DNA of 64,000 nucleotides from Vitellaria paradoxa (lineage: Eukaryota > Streptophyta > Magnoliopsida > Ericales > Sapotaceae): NCBI GenBank assembly GCA_019916065.1, contig CM034242.1, positions 14,756,823 through 14,820,822 on the forward strand. The letters are read 5' to 3'. Below the pieces are notes generated by a model. It saw only the letters and a list, made by a program, of their open reading frames with translations, did not search any database and was not told where the DNA came from. Position 1 is the stretch's first letter. Every line of letters starts with the position of its first letter. Below, in pieces: positions 23,357-35,110 of this stretch. Made by a program: the position numbers and the translations under genes.

Positions 23357-26300
23357 TGCCAAAGTGGAGGTAAATAGCAGGGGAATAATCACAGCAGGAC
23401 ATATGGCACTTAATTGGACAGTCATTGGAAATTAAATAATCAATAATCCTAGTGATTGGGATTTCCTTATCAGAATATATTAGATCACTTTCCTAAGATT
23501 CAGGCTACAAAAAGAGAGGGATGACTATCAATTCTCAAGAATTCTTAAAAAATCCCTGTGATTAAGGTACGGAGGGCTGTAAGACGAAGGACCCGAATGA
23601 GAAGCATGTACCCAAACATTACTCTACAAGAAAATTCCCTGCATTTTTTTTTGAAAGAGTAAGAGTGAGAGATTGACTTGAATGTCATAGTATCCCGATT
23701 GATCAACAAAATGGTTGTATTTTAATTAGCTCTCATTTTGTGGGTGAGATTACGAAGGATTTTGATAGAGAGCGATCGCAATGCATAAGAAGCCAATCAA
23801 TTTATTATTATTATTTTTTTTCTACACAATGACATACCGTGAACTACGATAATTTATTAAGAAATATATAATAAATCTCAATTCATTTAAGATTAAAACT
23901 TTGTCAAATTAGATAAAAAACTAAATTAATAAATAAAATTTTTATCTAAATTAATAAATAAAATTCACTCTTGTTATTATTATTTTTGAATGAATTTGAT
24001 GAGTCTCTTAACACTTCAAATGATTAATTTTTATTTATTTATTTATTTTTTAAGTCCAAATCATATATGCATTGTCAAACAATCTCATGCATCCCCCAAT
24101 GACCAAGTCAAGCTCCACCAAGGCATAGCATACCATGAGAGAAGTCTATTGTATCCGAGGGAAAATGGGTCCCCCTTGTAACCGTGTTTTTGTGGAAAAC
24201 AATCATTTTTCGCATGAAAGAGAGGGTGCCGAAAACGATGTGGGCAACTCAACTTACTTTTTAGACCATCCGACCGATTTCAATTTGCTCTGGTCCTTGT
24301 CCAGCTTCTAGACTCCAGCGACCACTGTGTTACAAGCTTTTCGCCATGGAATTTTAACATTTCTTCATTGCGCTCTAAATTAATTATTCGCGTCTCCTCT
24401 CTGCCTTTTTGGCATTTGACCACTCCTTTTAATTATAAATAGAATATTCGTGGAGTTGAAACTTTGTTTCAGTTGTCTATATACGTTTTGGACAAATTTT
24501 GTTCTCCACAATTGGCACTGTGGAAATTTCACAAGAGGCGGTTTTACTTTTATACTCTAAAAATCCAAAAAAAAAAAAAAAAAAAATCATAAACGGTGAT
24601 ATTTTTTAGTGTTTGATTGGCACAATTTAAAAAATTTGAGAGAGACCGTTTCAATGCGATCTCAACTGCCAATTCGAATTGTTCTTATTAGAAAAGTTGT
24701 CAAAACTAAAAAAAAAAAAAAAAAAAAATTTGGACGTTTGCGGCAAAAGTTAATAAAAGTTGGCATAAATTTGTAAAAATTGATAAAAATTTATAAATTT
24801 TTCGATTTTCTCTAATCAAATTTCGTTATGTGTCACTTTTATATTACTTCAATATCAACTTTTGAATTTTTTTATTTTTTCAAAACTCTAATTTAGCATT
24901 CCCTAATAATATATTTTCCATACGTCTTGTTGAGAGAAAAAAAAAGTTATTATTATTATTGTTGTTGTTGTTGTTATTATTACGTGTCATATCTTACGTC
25001 CATGGAAACACAAGTCATAGGCCATGATAGAAATATTTTACCAGACTGTAAGAACTAAAAGAAAATTTTAAAATCAAAAGAAACCTTTAATTTAATTTGA
25101 ATCAAATTCACTTACTTTTTTTCCCCACTAAAATTTGCATTCTTTTTGAATTCAAGATAGTCTCGTAAGATGAAACGCATTACCATTTAAGCTTTGGTTG
25201 TATTATTTACAAATTAAAATTGTTGAGAGACTGTTAATTCCACAATTAAAAAGTCAAATGGAAACACTGCTTTATCAGGTCGTGAATCGAAGAAGAAGAA
25301 GAAGAAGATATTAGAGCTGATATATATATTAACAGTAATGATGACATTGCATCAATTAATATGCTGCTCTATACTTCCTATATAGCTAATACTACACGCA
25401 AATTAAAAAATGATTAAAAAAATTATCTGGAGTGTTTAATAACCTTTGTTGAAATATAATTTTATAAATTTATTCTAATTTTAAATATATTTTTTAATAT
25501 AATTTTTAAATTTTAAAAATATTTTATAATTTATTTAAATATAATTTATTAAACAAACTAGAGTAAATTTGGTTTTACATGTAAAGATGTTTTAGGAATA
25601 TGAAAATTTGGTGATAGAATTTTACAAAAGTCAATACAATTCTTAAACCTTCCCTATTCCATTAAAAGCAGAAAAAGTCCCAAAGATTCAATTTTTTTGC
25701 TCTATTATTTTTGTGCTTTTGACTTTTTATTTGGGCCTAAAAAATTTAATTTAGTTTATATAGTCCAAAAAATGATTAATCAAACACACTTAAAATATTT
25801 AAAAAAATAAATATCTTTGAAATCTGTAGACTATAAAATGAGTATTGTATCCATATTCAACATATATTAGATATACCTAGTTTTTAAACGATTTAAGATA
25901 CACATTGGATATCCATGTGACGTATCCAATTATTTTATTATTTTTTTCAAATATATGATTAAGACAAATCTAATGAGTAGCTAAAACATATAAAATCATA
26001 AAAACTTCTATATTATATTTTATTATGTTTTTTAAATTATGTACTCAATTTATCTTGTGGATGTTATATTTATATATATATAGCTAATAAAAACATAAAA
26101 AACATATTTTTTACCATATTTTCATTATATTTCTACTCTTAATTCTTCAAAATCGTCAGATTTGTATTTGTATTCATTTCTGTATCTGAACAATTATCAT
26201 ATATGAAACTTGTACTTCTTAAAAAAATTTAATTTAAAAGATGATACCAACTTAGAATTGAGTTTTATTTTCTCCAACATTTTCATAAATATTGAGTTGA

Positions 26301-28240
26301 CATAAATTAACATGGAAGTACTTTCTAGAAAAACACAATCAAAATAATGTAGTTAGCAATTATAATAATATTATGAAAGTGGTTTTTAACTTTTTTTATT
26401 GGGTGATGATATTTCCACTCCAAAAAAAAACTTTCCTTACTTTACTTTTTTGTTATCTTCTTTTTTTTTTTTATTTTGATGTCATTTAAATGATAAAATT
26501 ACCCTTGATTAAATAGTTTTATAGGCTAATTCCACTTATTATAAAAAATAATCTATTAATATAATTTAAATCTTTATAATAAATAATAAATTTTTATTCT
26601 ATCAATATAATTAAATTTGTATAATAAGAAACAATTATTTTTCTAAAAAAATTTCAATTATTTCAACTTACAAAAATATTCTTAATTTTATATTTGGAAA
26701 GAAAATTCATATACAACAAATGAAATTTTTTAAAAAGTATATACATATATATCTATTTTTAAAGCGCCCCTATATGATTTTGTTAATCAATTCCTTGTAT
26801 AGTTTTGATAATCATATCTGTTATTCACTTGCAATTGTCTTTTTTTTTTTCGGTGCTACATACATATAATTACCAATTCATTATTAAAATTATAAATTTT
26901 TTAAAAATTATGCTCAAAAATTTATTATATTACCATAATTACTCTTAATAATTTTATAATAAAAATATTTTCACTATCTTCTGAAAAAGTATGTAATTTT
27001 TATCTTTATTAATTAATAATGTTGAGTCTGCTCTTGAGTAGATAAGAATATCACTCCCTATATGCAATTTATGACATATGAGTTACTTATTATGATAAAA
27101 ATTAAAAATAATATAGTAAGTTGTATTTCTAGATTTTTTTCATATGTGGGCAAGTAATTGTTACCTAAATTTTTTAAATATTTTATTTATACTATATGAG
27201 TTACTTTTCTATGATCAAATTTAAGAATATTTTAATAAGTTAACATAATTAATTGTTTTTAGTAAAAAGTCTTTTTTATTATGAAAATTTAAATTGTATT
27301 GATAAAATAAAAAAATATTTTTTTTATAAAAATTTAAATTATATTAATAGATTATTTTTAATAAGAAGTAGAACTAATTTATAAGACCAATGAAATAAGG
27401 GTAATTTTGTTATTTGAATAACATCAAAACAAATACAACAAATTGAAAAAAAAGAAAAGGCAAAGAGGTAGAGTGGGGAAGCTTTAGTGGGAATACCATC
27501 ACCCTTTTATTGTTTTGAGCTAATAAAAAATGATAGTTTACAATAATTTATTTATAAAATTTGAGAGACAATAATGTTTGTGTAATAAAAGATCACTCAA
27601 GTGTTTTCCGACCCAGTTCGGCCTAGATATGTATGGCCCAAATCTTTCTCTATGGGGTAAAAGGACCCTCGATTTTTTAATAGCTTTTTGGGCATAAATA
27701 GGCCTACCATGAACCACCCATTTAATTCTCCAACGGTAAAATTTGGGCTTCAAAAAATTTTGATGGGCCTTCAATTGTTTGGTCCCTAGGCCCGAGCTCT
27801 GGACCTCCATTCAAAGTAAGCTTGATCATCTCCCATTGCGGGCTCTTCATTCGAAATAGTATTGCAGCACTCCCTTTAGTGGTTTGTTGCAGTCTTTGTA
27901 TCCATTCAAGGTGAAAATTGTTTAATACCGGGGACTACAGGGGTAGAAATCTCGGCTTTAGGAGACTGACGCTCAGTGATAGCGCTTTAGATTTGTTGGA
28001 TTAAAATTTAACAGTTTAAATAAATTGACATATTTTTAGATAAAACTACACGAATGTGTTAAAATTATGTGAATGTGTTTGTATCGTTGAATTTTAATCA
28101 TAAAAATATATGAATATGTTTAAATTGTTAAATTTTAATCTAACAACCCGATGTGTATTATTCCCGAACTAACTTCATTTTCAATGTCAATCTTTCCTTT
28201 TAGAAATCTCAGCTGCTCGTATTCTTTAAATCATAATATC
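23357..28240. other. AT-rich gene-free stretch
   Basis: Nearly 5 kb of very AT-rich DNA with poly-A runs (about 24567-24586 and 24709-24728), a short (GTT)n tract near 24960 and a GAA run near 25288. A less AT-rich island at about 27590-28000 contains one 90-codon - strand frame (27810-27538) with no recognisable domain. It may be decayed repeat DNA. Confidence 0.4.
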
Positions 28241-28337
28241 TCCTTTTTTTTTTTTTTTTTGATCAACCAAAAAACAAATTCAATTAATATAAATTAACCA
28301 TTGTTTAATACAAGCTTAGCCTTAATATACGTTTCCT

Positions 28338-28832
28338 TCACAACATTTCAGAGATTTTCTTAATACAACAATGACTAAACTTTGATAATGTATAATTTAA
28401 ATCACAAAACAAATTTCTAATCTTCCACTTATATAACTGTTTCTGCTTTACATATTTAATAAGTTTACAGCCCGTTAAAACATTGATTCTTGTACATCGT
28501 AACTCTTGCACCCATTCCATAGCTTTTAGACATGCCAACATTTCTGCCATTAGAGCTGATGAAGCTTTCAATTTCTCCCACCTTGAAGCCATGGTCTATT
28601 CTCTTGAATCTTGAACCACCCAAGCTCCTGTTGCTGTACATGTTGTTGCTCTCCAAGCGCCATCTACTAATATTACTATCTCATAACCCAATTTTGGTAC
28701 AATATCCCTGTTTACATGCACCACTTTTTCCTCCTTAACATTTCGATTGTCTTTAGCAACAGCACATTTGTCCTCCAACACGTAACCTGTATCTAGCTTT
28801 TTAGAGAAATAAACCATGTTAGTAAAATTCAT
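28338..28832 (-). pseudogene. LINE RNase H domain
   Basis: Two adjacent frames give ILVDGAWRATT...GAWVVQDSRE (the first Asp block of plant LINE RNase H) and AEMLACLKAMEWVQELRCTRI (the Glu-containing helix). They are separated by a stop near 28594. This domain occurs at the end of ORF2 in many plant L1 elements. Confidence 0.85.
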
Positions 28833-29740
28833 ATCGCATATATGATCGCATCCAGCTCCTCATCTACTTTCTCGAATACCCTTTCATTCCTAACACACCA
28901 AATTGCCCACAAAACTGTTATAAACTTGCTTATATTTTCTTCATCTACACCAATTTCAAAAGTATGTCTAATTCATCCTGCAATAGTGGCATGATTAACA
29001 TCATTAATCCTTACTCCCAATGTTGATCCAAACCATACATCTCTAGTTATATCACACTTCATAAAAATGTGATTTGGTGTCTCTTGGATTTGCCCACAAA
29101 ACTAACATCCTCCATCCACTTTTACTCCCTTTTTAATTAGATTCTCTTTTACAGGTAGTAAATTGTAGAGCATCTTCCAAATAAAAAATTTCTACTTCCC
29201 CCGTAATCCCATTTTTCACAAAACCACTCCAAACCTTGTTTCTACTTCTCTATATTAGTCCATTCCCATCTCTTATATCTCTCTTTAGATTATTTAAATC
29301 TCCATTTAAATTGCAAAAATATGTTGTTTTAATAGAAATTCCCTATTCTTTGCTCCAGCCTAAAGCTATTCATCCTTCACAAACTCAACTGGCACATAGA
29401 TATTTTGAGTTGTATCATCCATCATTTTAGAAAAGAAACATCATAATAATGATATATACCAATATCTATTATCAAAATTATTAAAATTTGCGACCTTGTA
29501 AGAAATGCCCCTCATCTTTCTTTTTCTTAATGCATAAGGATTATCAAACCCTAGAATCCATTGAGATTTGAAAGCATCAATGTTCATCAAAGACCCCACT
29601 CTACAAAAGAAACCTTTCTTTAGCAAATCTATTCCCTATAATATATTCTTCCATCCCCATGATGCATCCGCCACCTTCCTAACCTTTAGGATGCCATTGT
29701 TCTTGCAATACTTAGCTCTAAAGAATATTGACAACAAAGA
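28833..29740 (-). pseudogene. LINE zinc-binding RT C-terminal region
   Basis: Reads as KKGFFCRVGSLMNIDAFKSQ (29441-29626), then upstream-to-downstream the CxFCGQ...ETPNHIFMKC...VW zinc-binding block near 29080-29110 and WAIWCVRNERVFE near 28900. These are conserved in plant LINE ORF2. Several stops interrupt the frame. Confidence 0.82.
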
Positions 29741-29741
29741 A
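29737..29741. repeat. Target duplication AAGAA, left
   Basis: AAGAA directly before tgttagg, matched exactly at 31431-31435. The LINE reading frame confirms that this is the insertion point. Confidence 0.88.
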
Positions 29742-30145
29742 TGTTAGGTGGTCTTGGGCTTATGTTCTTCCCAAAAGTTAGCTCGTATGATGAGACTCTC
29801 TCACACTTATATACTGACTACTAGCTCTTTTCACAAGCAACGTGAGAACCCCAACAATATCCTCTTTCACACATCAAACCATCGGCCCCTTTCCATAACC
29901 AATGTGGGAACCCCAACAATCTCCCCCTTCATACATTGGGCTTCGGGTTGAAGGAAGAGATAACAGGTTCCTCCTGATGAATTGAGAATGATGGTATAAC
30001 TGGGTAATCTACTCCTCTCGATAGACTAAGATTGATGGCACACCTGAGTTTTGATACCAGTTGTTGGGTGATCTGGGATCTATCTTATCTCCAGTAACTA
30101 GCTCGTAGGGTAAGGCTTTCCCTCACACTTATTTACTGACCATTA
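29742..30145 (-). mobile_element. TRIM-like miniature LTR element, - strand
   Basis: On the - strand a truncated 5' LTR (30145-30062) ends in CCCAACA. It is followed by a two-base gap and a PBS-like TGGTATCAAAACTC (30059-30046), then a 115-bp non-coding interior, a polypurine tract AAGGGGGAGAT (29929-29919) and a 3' LTR (29918-29742). The 3' LTR starts TGTTGGGGTTCCCACATTGG and ends CACCTAACA, and has a roughly 62-bp partial duplication at its start. The two LTRs share a homologous core (agctcgta, ctcacacttat, tactgac). There is no coding capacity, as in terminal-repeat retrotransposons in miniature. Confidence 0.75.
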
Positions 30146-30175
30146 GGTGAATTCAGGAGGCATAAATTCCCAACA

Positions 30176-31009
30176 TGAGGTATCAAAGCTTAGGTCCTTC
30201 GGTGTAGCAAAGTTTTGGTGTGGTATGTGGATACGTACAAGTCTAAAGAGGTTCTATCTAGGAGATTGAGTTTTAAGTGAGACCAGTGTGACCCTTCCAA
30301 TCTTTCTCGGGAGCTTACTTAGTGGGTATTATTCATTTTTACGATAAAATTCATCAAAGCAAAAGTACGAAAAAGAAAAATGTCAGGAAGTAAGGCTTCA
30401 AATCCTATTAGATTTGAGGTGGAGAAATTCGACAAGAGAATCAATTTTAGCTTATGGCAAATGCAAGTTAAAAATATTTTGATATAGTCGGGATTACACA
30501 AGGCAAGCAGGCCAACCCTTGATAGCAGCAGTGTTCCGTTGGAGGTGTGGACAATCTAGGCACTTCAAGAAAAAATGTCAAAGAAGTGAAGTGGATTTAG
30601 CAAATGGCTCTAGGGCAGTAAATAAAAAGACTAACAATGTCACTTACACTGGATCCTCATGACATGTCACTAATCCCCAAAGTTTCCATGATAAAGGATG
30701 TGTTATTGTTAGTGGGTCCACAAGTTTGCACATTAGCATTGGTCTAGTATTGATGTAGGGTGTGTGGTAGAAATTTATAGCGATGGCTAATGAACTTCCA
30801 GGAAAGCTAAATATGGGAGTCACACTATAATTTTTTAGCAAAGTTTCAACACGTGCCGAAGTGAAATGCTTGAAATTGGTTTACTCTAACTGTGTGTATG
30901 CTCTTTATGATGGAGCATGATAATTCTCTACGACTAAGAGTTATGTTTTTAGAATCTCCCAAAGGTGAAGGTTAAATGTGGGACAAACTAAAGTCACCAT
31001 GGTAGAGAT
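30176..31009 (+). pseudogene. Deleted copia gag region
   Basis: Directly after the LTR end at 30175 lies a PBS-like gaggtatcaaagcttagg. An ATG at 30380 starts MSGSKASNPIRFEVEKFD...SLWQMQVKNIL followed by a stop, a copia gag N-terminus. Near 30540 a zinc knuckle remains (WRCGQSRHFKKKC) with its first Cys changed to Arg. The central gag and all of pol are missing, so the body is an internal deletion derivative. Confidence 0.82.
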
Positions 31010-31430
31010 TGTTGGTGTGGTGGCTTCTTTAAAAGTCTCACTTTGGTTTCTCGCAAAGAATCGAAGGTCTTGTGAGGTTATAAATAAAGGCCTCCTCCCA
31101 TTTGGTTAAGTGCATCAATCAAAGTCAAAGATTTGTATAACAAATTTTGACTCTAGTTAAATTTTTTTTTATGAAGTGAAAGTTAAAGATAAAGATTGCT
31201 TGGGGCAATTCTTCATAGGTGTAATAGGGTTTTGGGTGTGAGAGGAAGAATTGTGTGATTGTGAGAATTTTTCATATAGTGAATTTTCTTATCTGAATGC
31301 CCTTGATTTTTCTCTGATTTGGAAATTTTTCCACGTAATTCTTGTATTGTTATTATTTCTCTGTTCTTCTTGATATTTTGTCCAAGGTAGATACTAAAAG
31401 GATGAATTTAGGGGGCATAAATTCCTAACA
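31010..31430 (+). repeat. 3' LTR of the chimeric copia element
   Basis: Begins tgttggtgtgg just after the polypurine tract ggtagagat and ends gggggcataaattcctaaca. It contains a TATA-like ttataaata near 31078. Only its last 30 or so bases match the remnant 5' LTR ending at 30175. Confidence 0.8.
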
Positions 31431-31435
31431 AAGAA
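31431..31435. repeat. Target duplication AAGAA, right
   Basis: Exact copy of 29737-29741 directly after cctaaca. Confidence 0.88.
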
Positions 31436-32700
31436 TCTAGTTGTTTAAGAATCTTCCATGCTACCTTAGCAAGTAGAGCTTGATTAAAACATCCCAAATA
31501 CCTTAACTCTAACCCACCTTCACTAATTGGTTTACATAACTAATCCCATTTTTTTCCAACAAACCCGTCTGTTCTCTTTCCCCTTTCAAAGAAAGGAAAT
31601 CATAGCGCTCTTAATTTTACTAATATCATTATTCAAAATCTTAAACACCGATATAATATAGATTGGAATTGCAGTCGGACAATGTTTGACTAACACCACT
31701 CTCCAACCAAAAGACAATAATGGTGTTTTCCAATTTTGGATCCCACTACACAACTTTTGTTCCAAATTCTTAAAAATTATTTTCTTGGGCAATGTGAAGT
31801 CCATCAAGGAACCCTAATATTTTCCCGGCTTACTTATGATCTTGATATTTAAAATATTCTCTAACACAATTTTATTCTCTTATCTCATAAATAGTGAAAT
31901 CACAATATCCGACTAATGCGCATTGATTAATTGACTCGTTTGATGATAGTATGCATCTAAACATCATATCAAACAAAACACATTTGACATATTAACTTCT
32001 TAAAAAATGAAACTATCATCTGCAAAAAACAAATGTGACACTTCAAGAGCATGTTTGTAGATTGAAATCTCTTTACAAACTTTACTTCTACCCATATGTT
32101 CAAAAGTTGCGAACAATGCCATTGCGCATATAATAAACAAATACGGTGACAAATGGATCTCTTTGTCTTAACATGCACCATGGTTTAAAAAACTCTGTCT
32201 TCCTCCCATTAAAAAGCATATAATAAAAAATAGTAAAAATATAATTATTAATTTGAGTGAGCTACTTATTAATAAACCCCATGACCTTCATGATTTTCAA
32301 AGCAAGCTTTCACTTAATTCTATCATAAACTTTATTCATATCTACTTTTAATGCAAAAAAATGATAACCCCTTTTCTTTCTCCTAATAAAATGCAAGATT
32401 TCTTGCGCTATCAAAATATTATCTGAAATACCTATGTTTGGCACAAAATCATTTTGATAGCATGAAATTAAACTAGGCGAAACAACTCTTAACCCATTGC
32501 CCAACACTTTAGCAATAATTTTGTACATGACATTATACAAACTTATAAGTTTGAAATCATTTATAGTCATGGGATGATTGCTCTTAGGAATAAGCACAAC
32601 AAGGGTTCTATTAAGTTCCTTCAGCATCCACCCTAATCCATAAAAAGATTTAACAATCAAAATCACTTACTTTTCTACTATATGTAAATATTTCTGGAAA
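31436..32700 (-). pseudogene. LINE reverse transcriptase domain
   Basis: The open piece at 32666-32310 reads VVLIPKSNHPMTINDFKLISL and later FALKVDMNKVYDRI, the conserved L1 RT start blocks. The catalytic FADD (SHLFFADDSF) lies at 32026-32015 in another frame. Further on, WRVVLVKHCPTAIPIY (31807-31586) matches the block after the palm. Stops and frame changes break it throughout. Confidence 0.87.
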
Positions 32701-32867
32701 AATTCAACTGGGAACCCACCTAGTCCTGGTGCTTTATTTTGGCCCATTCTAAAAATTGCTTCTTTTATCTCTATATCATTAAGTTAAGAATTTTTTCATT
32801 TCTTTTGATCCTGACTTAGCCTCTTCGTAACTGCCAAAGAAACATCAAAATTGTTAGGATATTCAAA

Positions 32868-33221
32868 TTAAGTATTATTTCTTCCCCCATAGATATTCTT
32901 GAGATGCTGAACCACAAAGCTTTTGATTTTATCTTGATCGTAACAAGTACCATTTTCTCCAATATCGAATCCATTGATAACATTCTTTGTCTTCTTATAC
33001 ATTGTTGCTAAATGAAAAAATCTTGTATTTTTATCACCATTAGCCAACCAAATCTGCTTAGCCCTTTGCACCCAATATATTTCTTGTTTGTGCAACAAAT
33101 CTTTCGATATTTTCGACTCCCTTAGGAAATTATTCATAATTTCAATTGCCCCCATTTTTACCTCTACTTCGTTTTGCCAATGATCGACAATCATCTTTTG
33201 TTTTTCTATCATTTGTTTCAA
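32868..33221 (-). pseudogene. LINE linker between endonuclease and RT
   Basis: A 117-codon open stretch with QIWLANGDKNTRFFHLATMYKKTKN, the conserved segment between the endonuclease and RT of plant L1 ORF2, where W..GDKNT.FFH is diagnostic. Confidence 0.85.
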
Positions 33222-34230
33222 TTTGATTGGTGAGGGTCTCCTTCATGTTTAGATGATTTAATAGAATTTTCTATCTTTGCATCATTCTAAATATGGAGAA
33301 CCTTGAATATTAATCCTCTACACATTTTTTGTTACCAAACCGGTCTCTTCCTTAAGTATCCCATAATTCTAAAATCTTTTAATTCCATCCTTACCTCTCT
33401 ATTCATCAAAAGTATTCAGTAACACAAGGGTATGATCAGGCCCGATTTGTCAAATTATTAAACCGATACCAAAGGAAATAATTCCAACCAATCCGCAGTA
33501 CAAAGTGCTCTATCCAGCTTCTCCATAATTAAGTTTTCCCTTTTTTTTTTTATTTGACTAAGTAAATCTCACTCCTCTTGCATGAATCTCAATGAGTTCA
33601 TTTTTTATCAACAAATTCTTTAAAAGCCTCACTTTCCTCTATCCACACCCTACCAAACAGCAGCTTATCTTCTAGCTTTAAAACTTGATTAAAGTCCCTT
33701 GTCAACAATTTGGGTCCGTCAATAAATTTCAGATCATTAGATAACTGTTCCATGTTGCCTTTCTATTCGCTAAGGACAGACTTCCATAAACCAAACACTA
33801 GTACCATTCATTTTTGAACTCATCCAACAAAGCCAAAATAACATAGTATTCATTTTTTTTAAATCAATTGCAAATTACAATAGCCATCCCATACTACACA
33901 AAGTCCTCCGCTCTACCAACTACATCCAACCCACAACAAAATTTGAAACTAAAGGACACACCTAATCCATATAATTTATCAACCCTGGATAAAGTTTCAA
34001 TTAGAAATATAATATTAGGCTTAAACATACTGGTTAAATTTCTTAAATATTGAACTATAGAAGCCTAGCCAATAGCTCTATAGTTCCAACTTGCAGCGTG
34101 GAAGGTTATTGTGGGACAACCTCTTGGAAACCCTCCTTATCATCCTTATCATCTTCGTTATTCTACCCTTCAAATACACCTTATGTATATCAGTTTCATG
34201 TAACAGCACAACCATCATTCTCCTTTCATA
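33222..34230 (-). pseudogene. LINE endonuclease region, decayed
   Basis: Fragments such as LTRDFNQVLKLEDK...GRVWIEE (near 33700-33630) match the GDFNEI block of the apurinic-type endonuclease of L1 ORF2, with Gly changed to Arg. Many stops are present, so the assignment rests on position and this block. Confidence 0.65.
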
Positions 34231-35052
34231 GACATCCCCTAGAATACCAAATTCCTTCTTTTTTTTGTTTTGAAATTTCTTTGGCATGCTTAGATCGCAT
34301 GCTAGTGACAGCTTCTATAATTTCATAGTGACAAACTCTTCCTCACTACTTATCTCTCATTTCCTACCCACTGTGCCCCTCCTCAAGCACTCTATATTCT
34401 TTTCATAAGTCAACTTTTCTATCACCCTATTATCCTTCTTGTTATCAGTGTTTGATTCATCCTTACCTTGTAATGCTAATCCATCACTATATTCCCACCA
34501 AACTGCCTTTCCCTTTTAATCCTCTTCCCTTTAGCCTTAGTTTCTTCCAGTCTCGAACTTCTAGTTTAATCTTCACACGTACATTATCTACTTGCTGCCC
34601 TCTTTCTTTCTGAAGAATCTGAACCATCTATCTCCAAACCAGACATCCCCTTGAATACCAGATTCTTTTTTTTTTTCGTTTTGAATTTTCTTTAGCATGC
34701 TCAGATCGTATGCCAGTGACAGTTTCTATAATTTCACAGTGACCAACTCTTCCTCACTACTTATCTCTCGTTTCCTACCCACTGTGCCCCTCCTTGAGCA
34801 CTCTATATTCTTTTCATGAGTCAACTTTTCTATTACCCTATTATCCTTCTGGTTATCAATGTCTGATTCATCCCTGCCTTGTAATGCTAATCCATCACTA
34901 TATCCCCACCAAACTGCCTTTCCCTTTTAATCCTCTTCCCTTTAGCCTCAGTTTCTTCCAATCTCAAACTTCTACTTTGATCTTCACACGTACATTATCC
35001 GCTTGTTGCCCTCTTTCTTCCCGAAGAATTTGAACCGTCTATCTCCAAACCA
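34231..35052 (-). repeat. 411-bp tandem duplication in LINE ORF1-like DNA
   Basis: Two direct copies, 34231-34641 and 34642-35052, are closely similar over their whole length, with scattered substitutions (for example gacatcccctagaatacc against gacatccccttgaatacc). The unit length of 411 is a multiple of three. On the - strand the units encode Ser/Lys/Arg-rich text such as EIDGSNSSGRKRA, suggesting the hydrophilic C-terminus of LINE ORF1. Both copies carry stops. Confidence 0.85.
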
Positions 35053-35110
35053 GAAGACTCTAAAGTTATGGCATTGCCTTTCCTTTCAGTGCCATGGCCC
35101 TAACTTAATT

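Larger units (their letters stand above)
29742..31430. mobile_element. Chimeric TRIM/copia element inserted in the LINE
   Basis: 1689 bp starting tgttagg and ending cctaaca, bounded by exact 5-bp duplications AAGAA (29737-29741 and 31431-31435). Removing it and one AAGAA restores the LINE frame (KILKQLDSLLSIFFRAKYCKN). The left quarter is a TRIM-like unit on the - strand. The rest is a deleted copia element on the + strand with gag remnants and a full 3' LTR but only about 30 bp of its 5' LTR. The two parts meet near 30145. Either a chimeric cDNA was integrated, or a TRIM inserted at the same site and a deletion fused the two. Confidence 0.85.
28241..35110 (-). mobile_element. L1-type LINE relic with RNase H, split by a later insertion
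   Basis: A non-LTR retrotransposon on the - strand. The 3' poly-A shows as poly-T at about 28241-28260. Going upstream come an RNase H domain (28338-28832), the zinc-binding RT tail (about 28870-29260), the RT (about 31586-32700), a linker (32868-33221) and decayed endonuclease sequence (about 33390-34080). ORF1-like DNA with a tandem duplication (34231-35052) lies furthest upstream. Frames are broken in many places. A 1689-bp LTR-type element (29742-31430) interrupts it. The 5' limit is not visible, and no target duplication was found. Confidence 0.88.

Noticed and set aside
27538..27810. 90-codon - strand frame as a gene
   Set aside because: Balanced composition, but no start context, promoter, splice pattern or recognisable domain. 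Noted only as an unexplained island.
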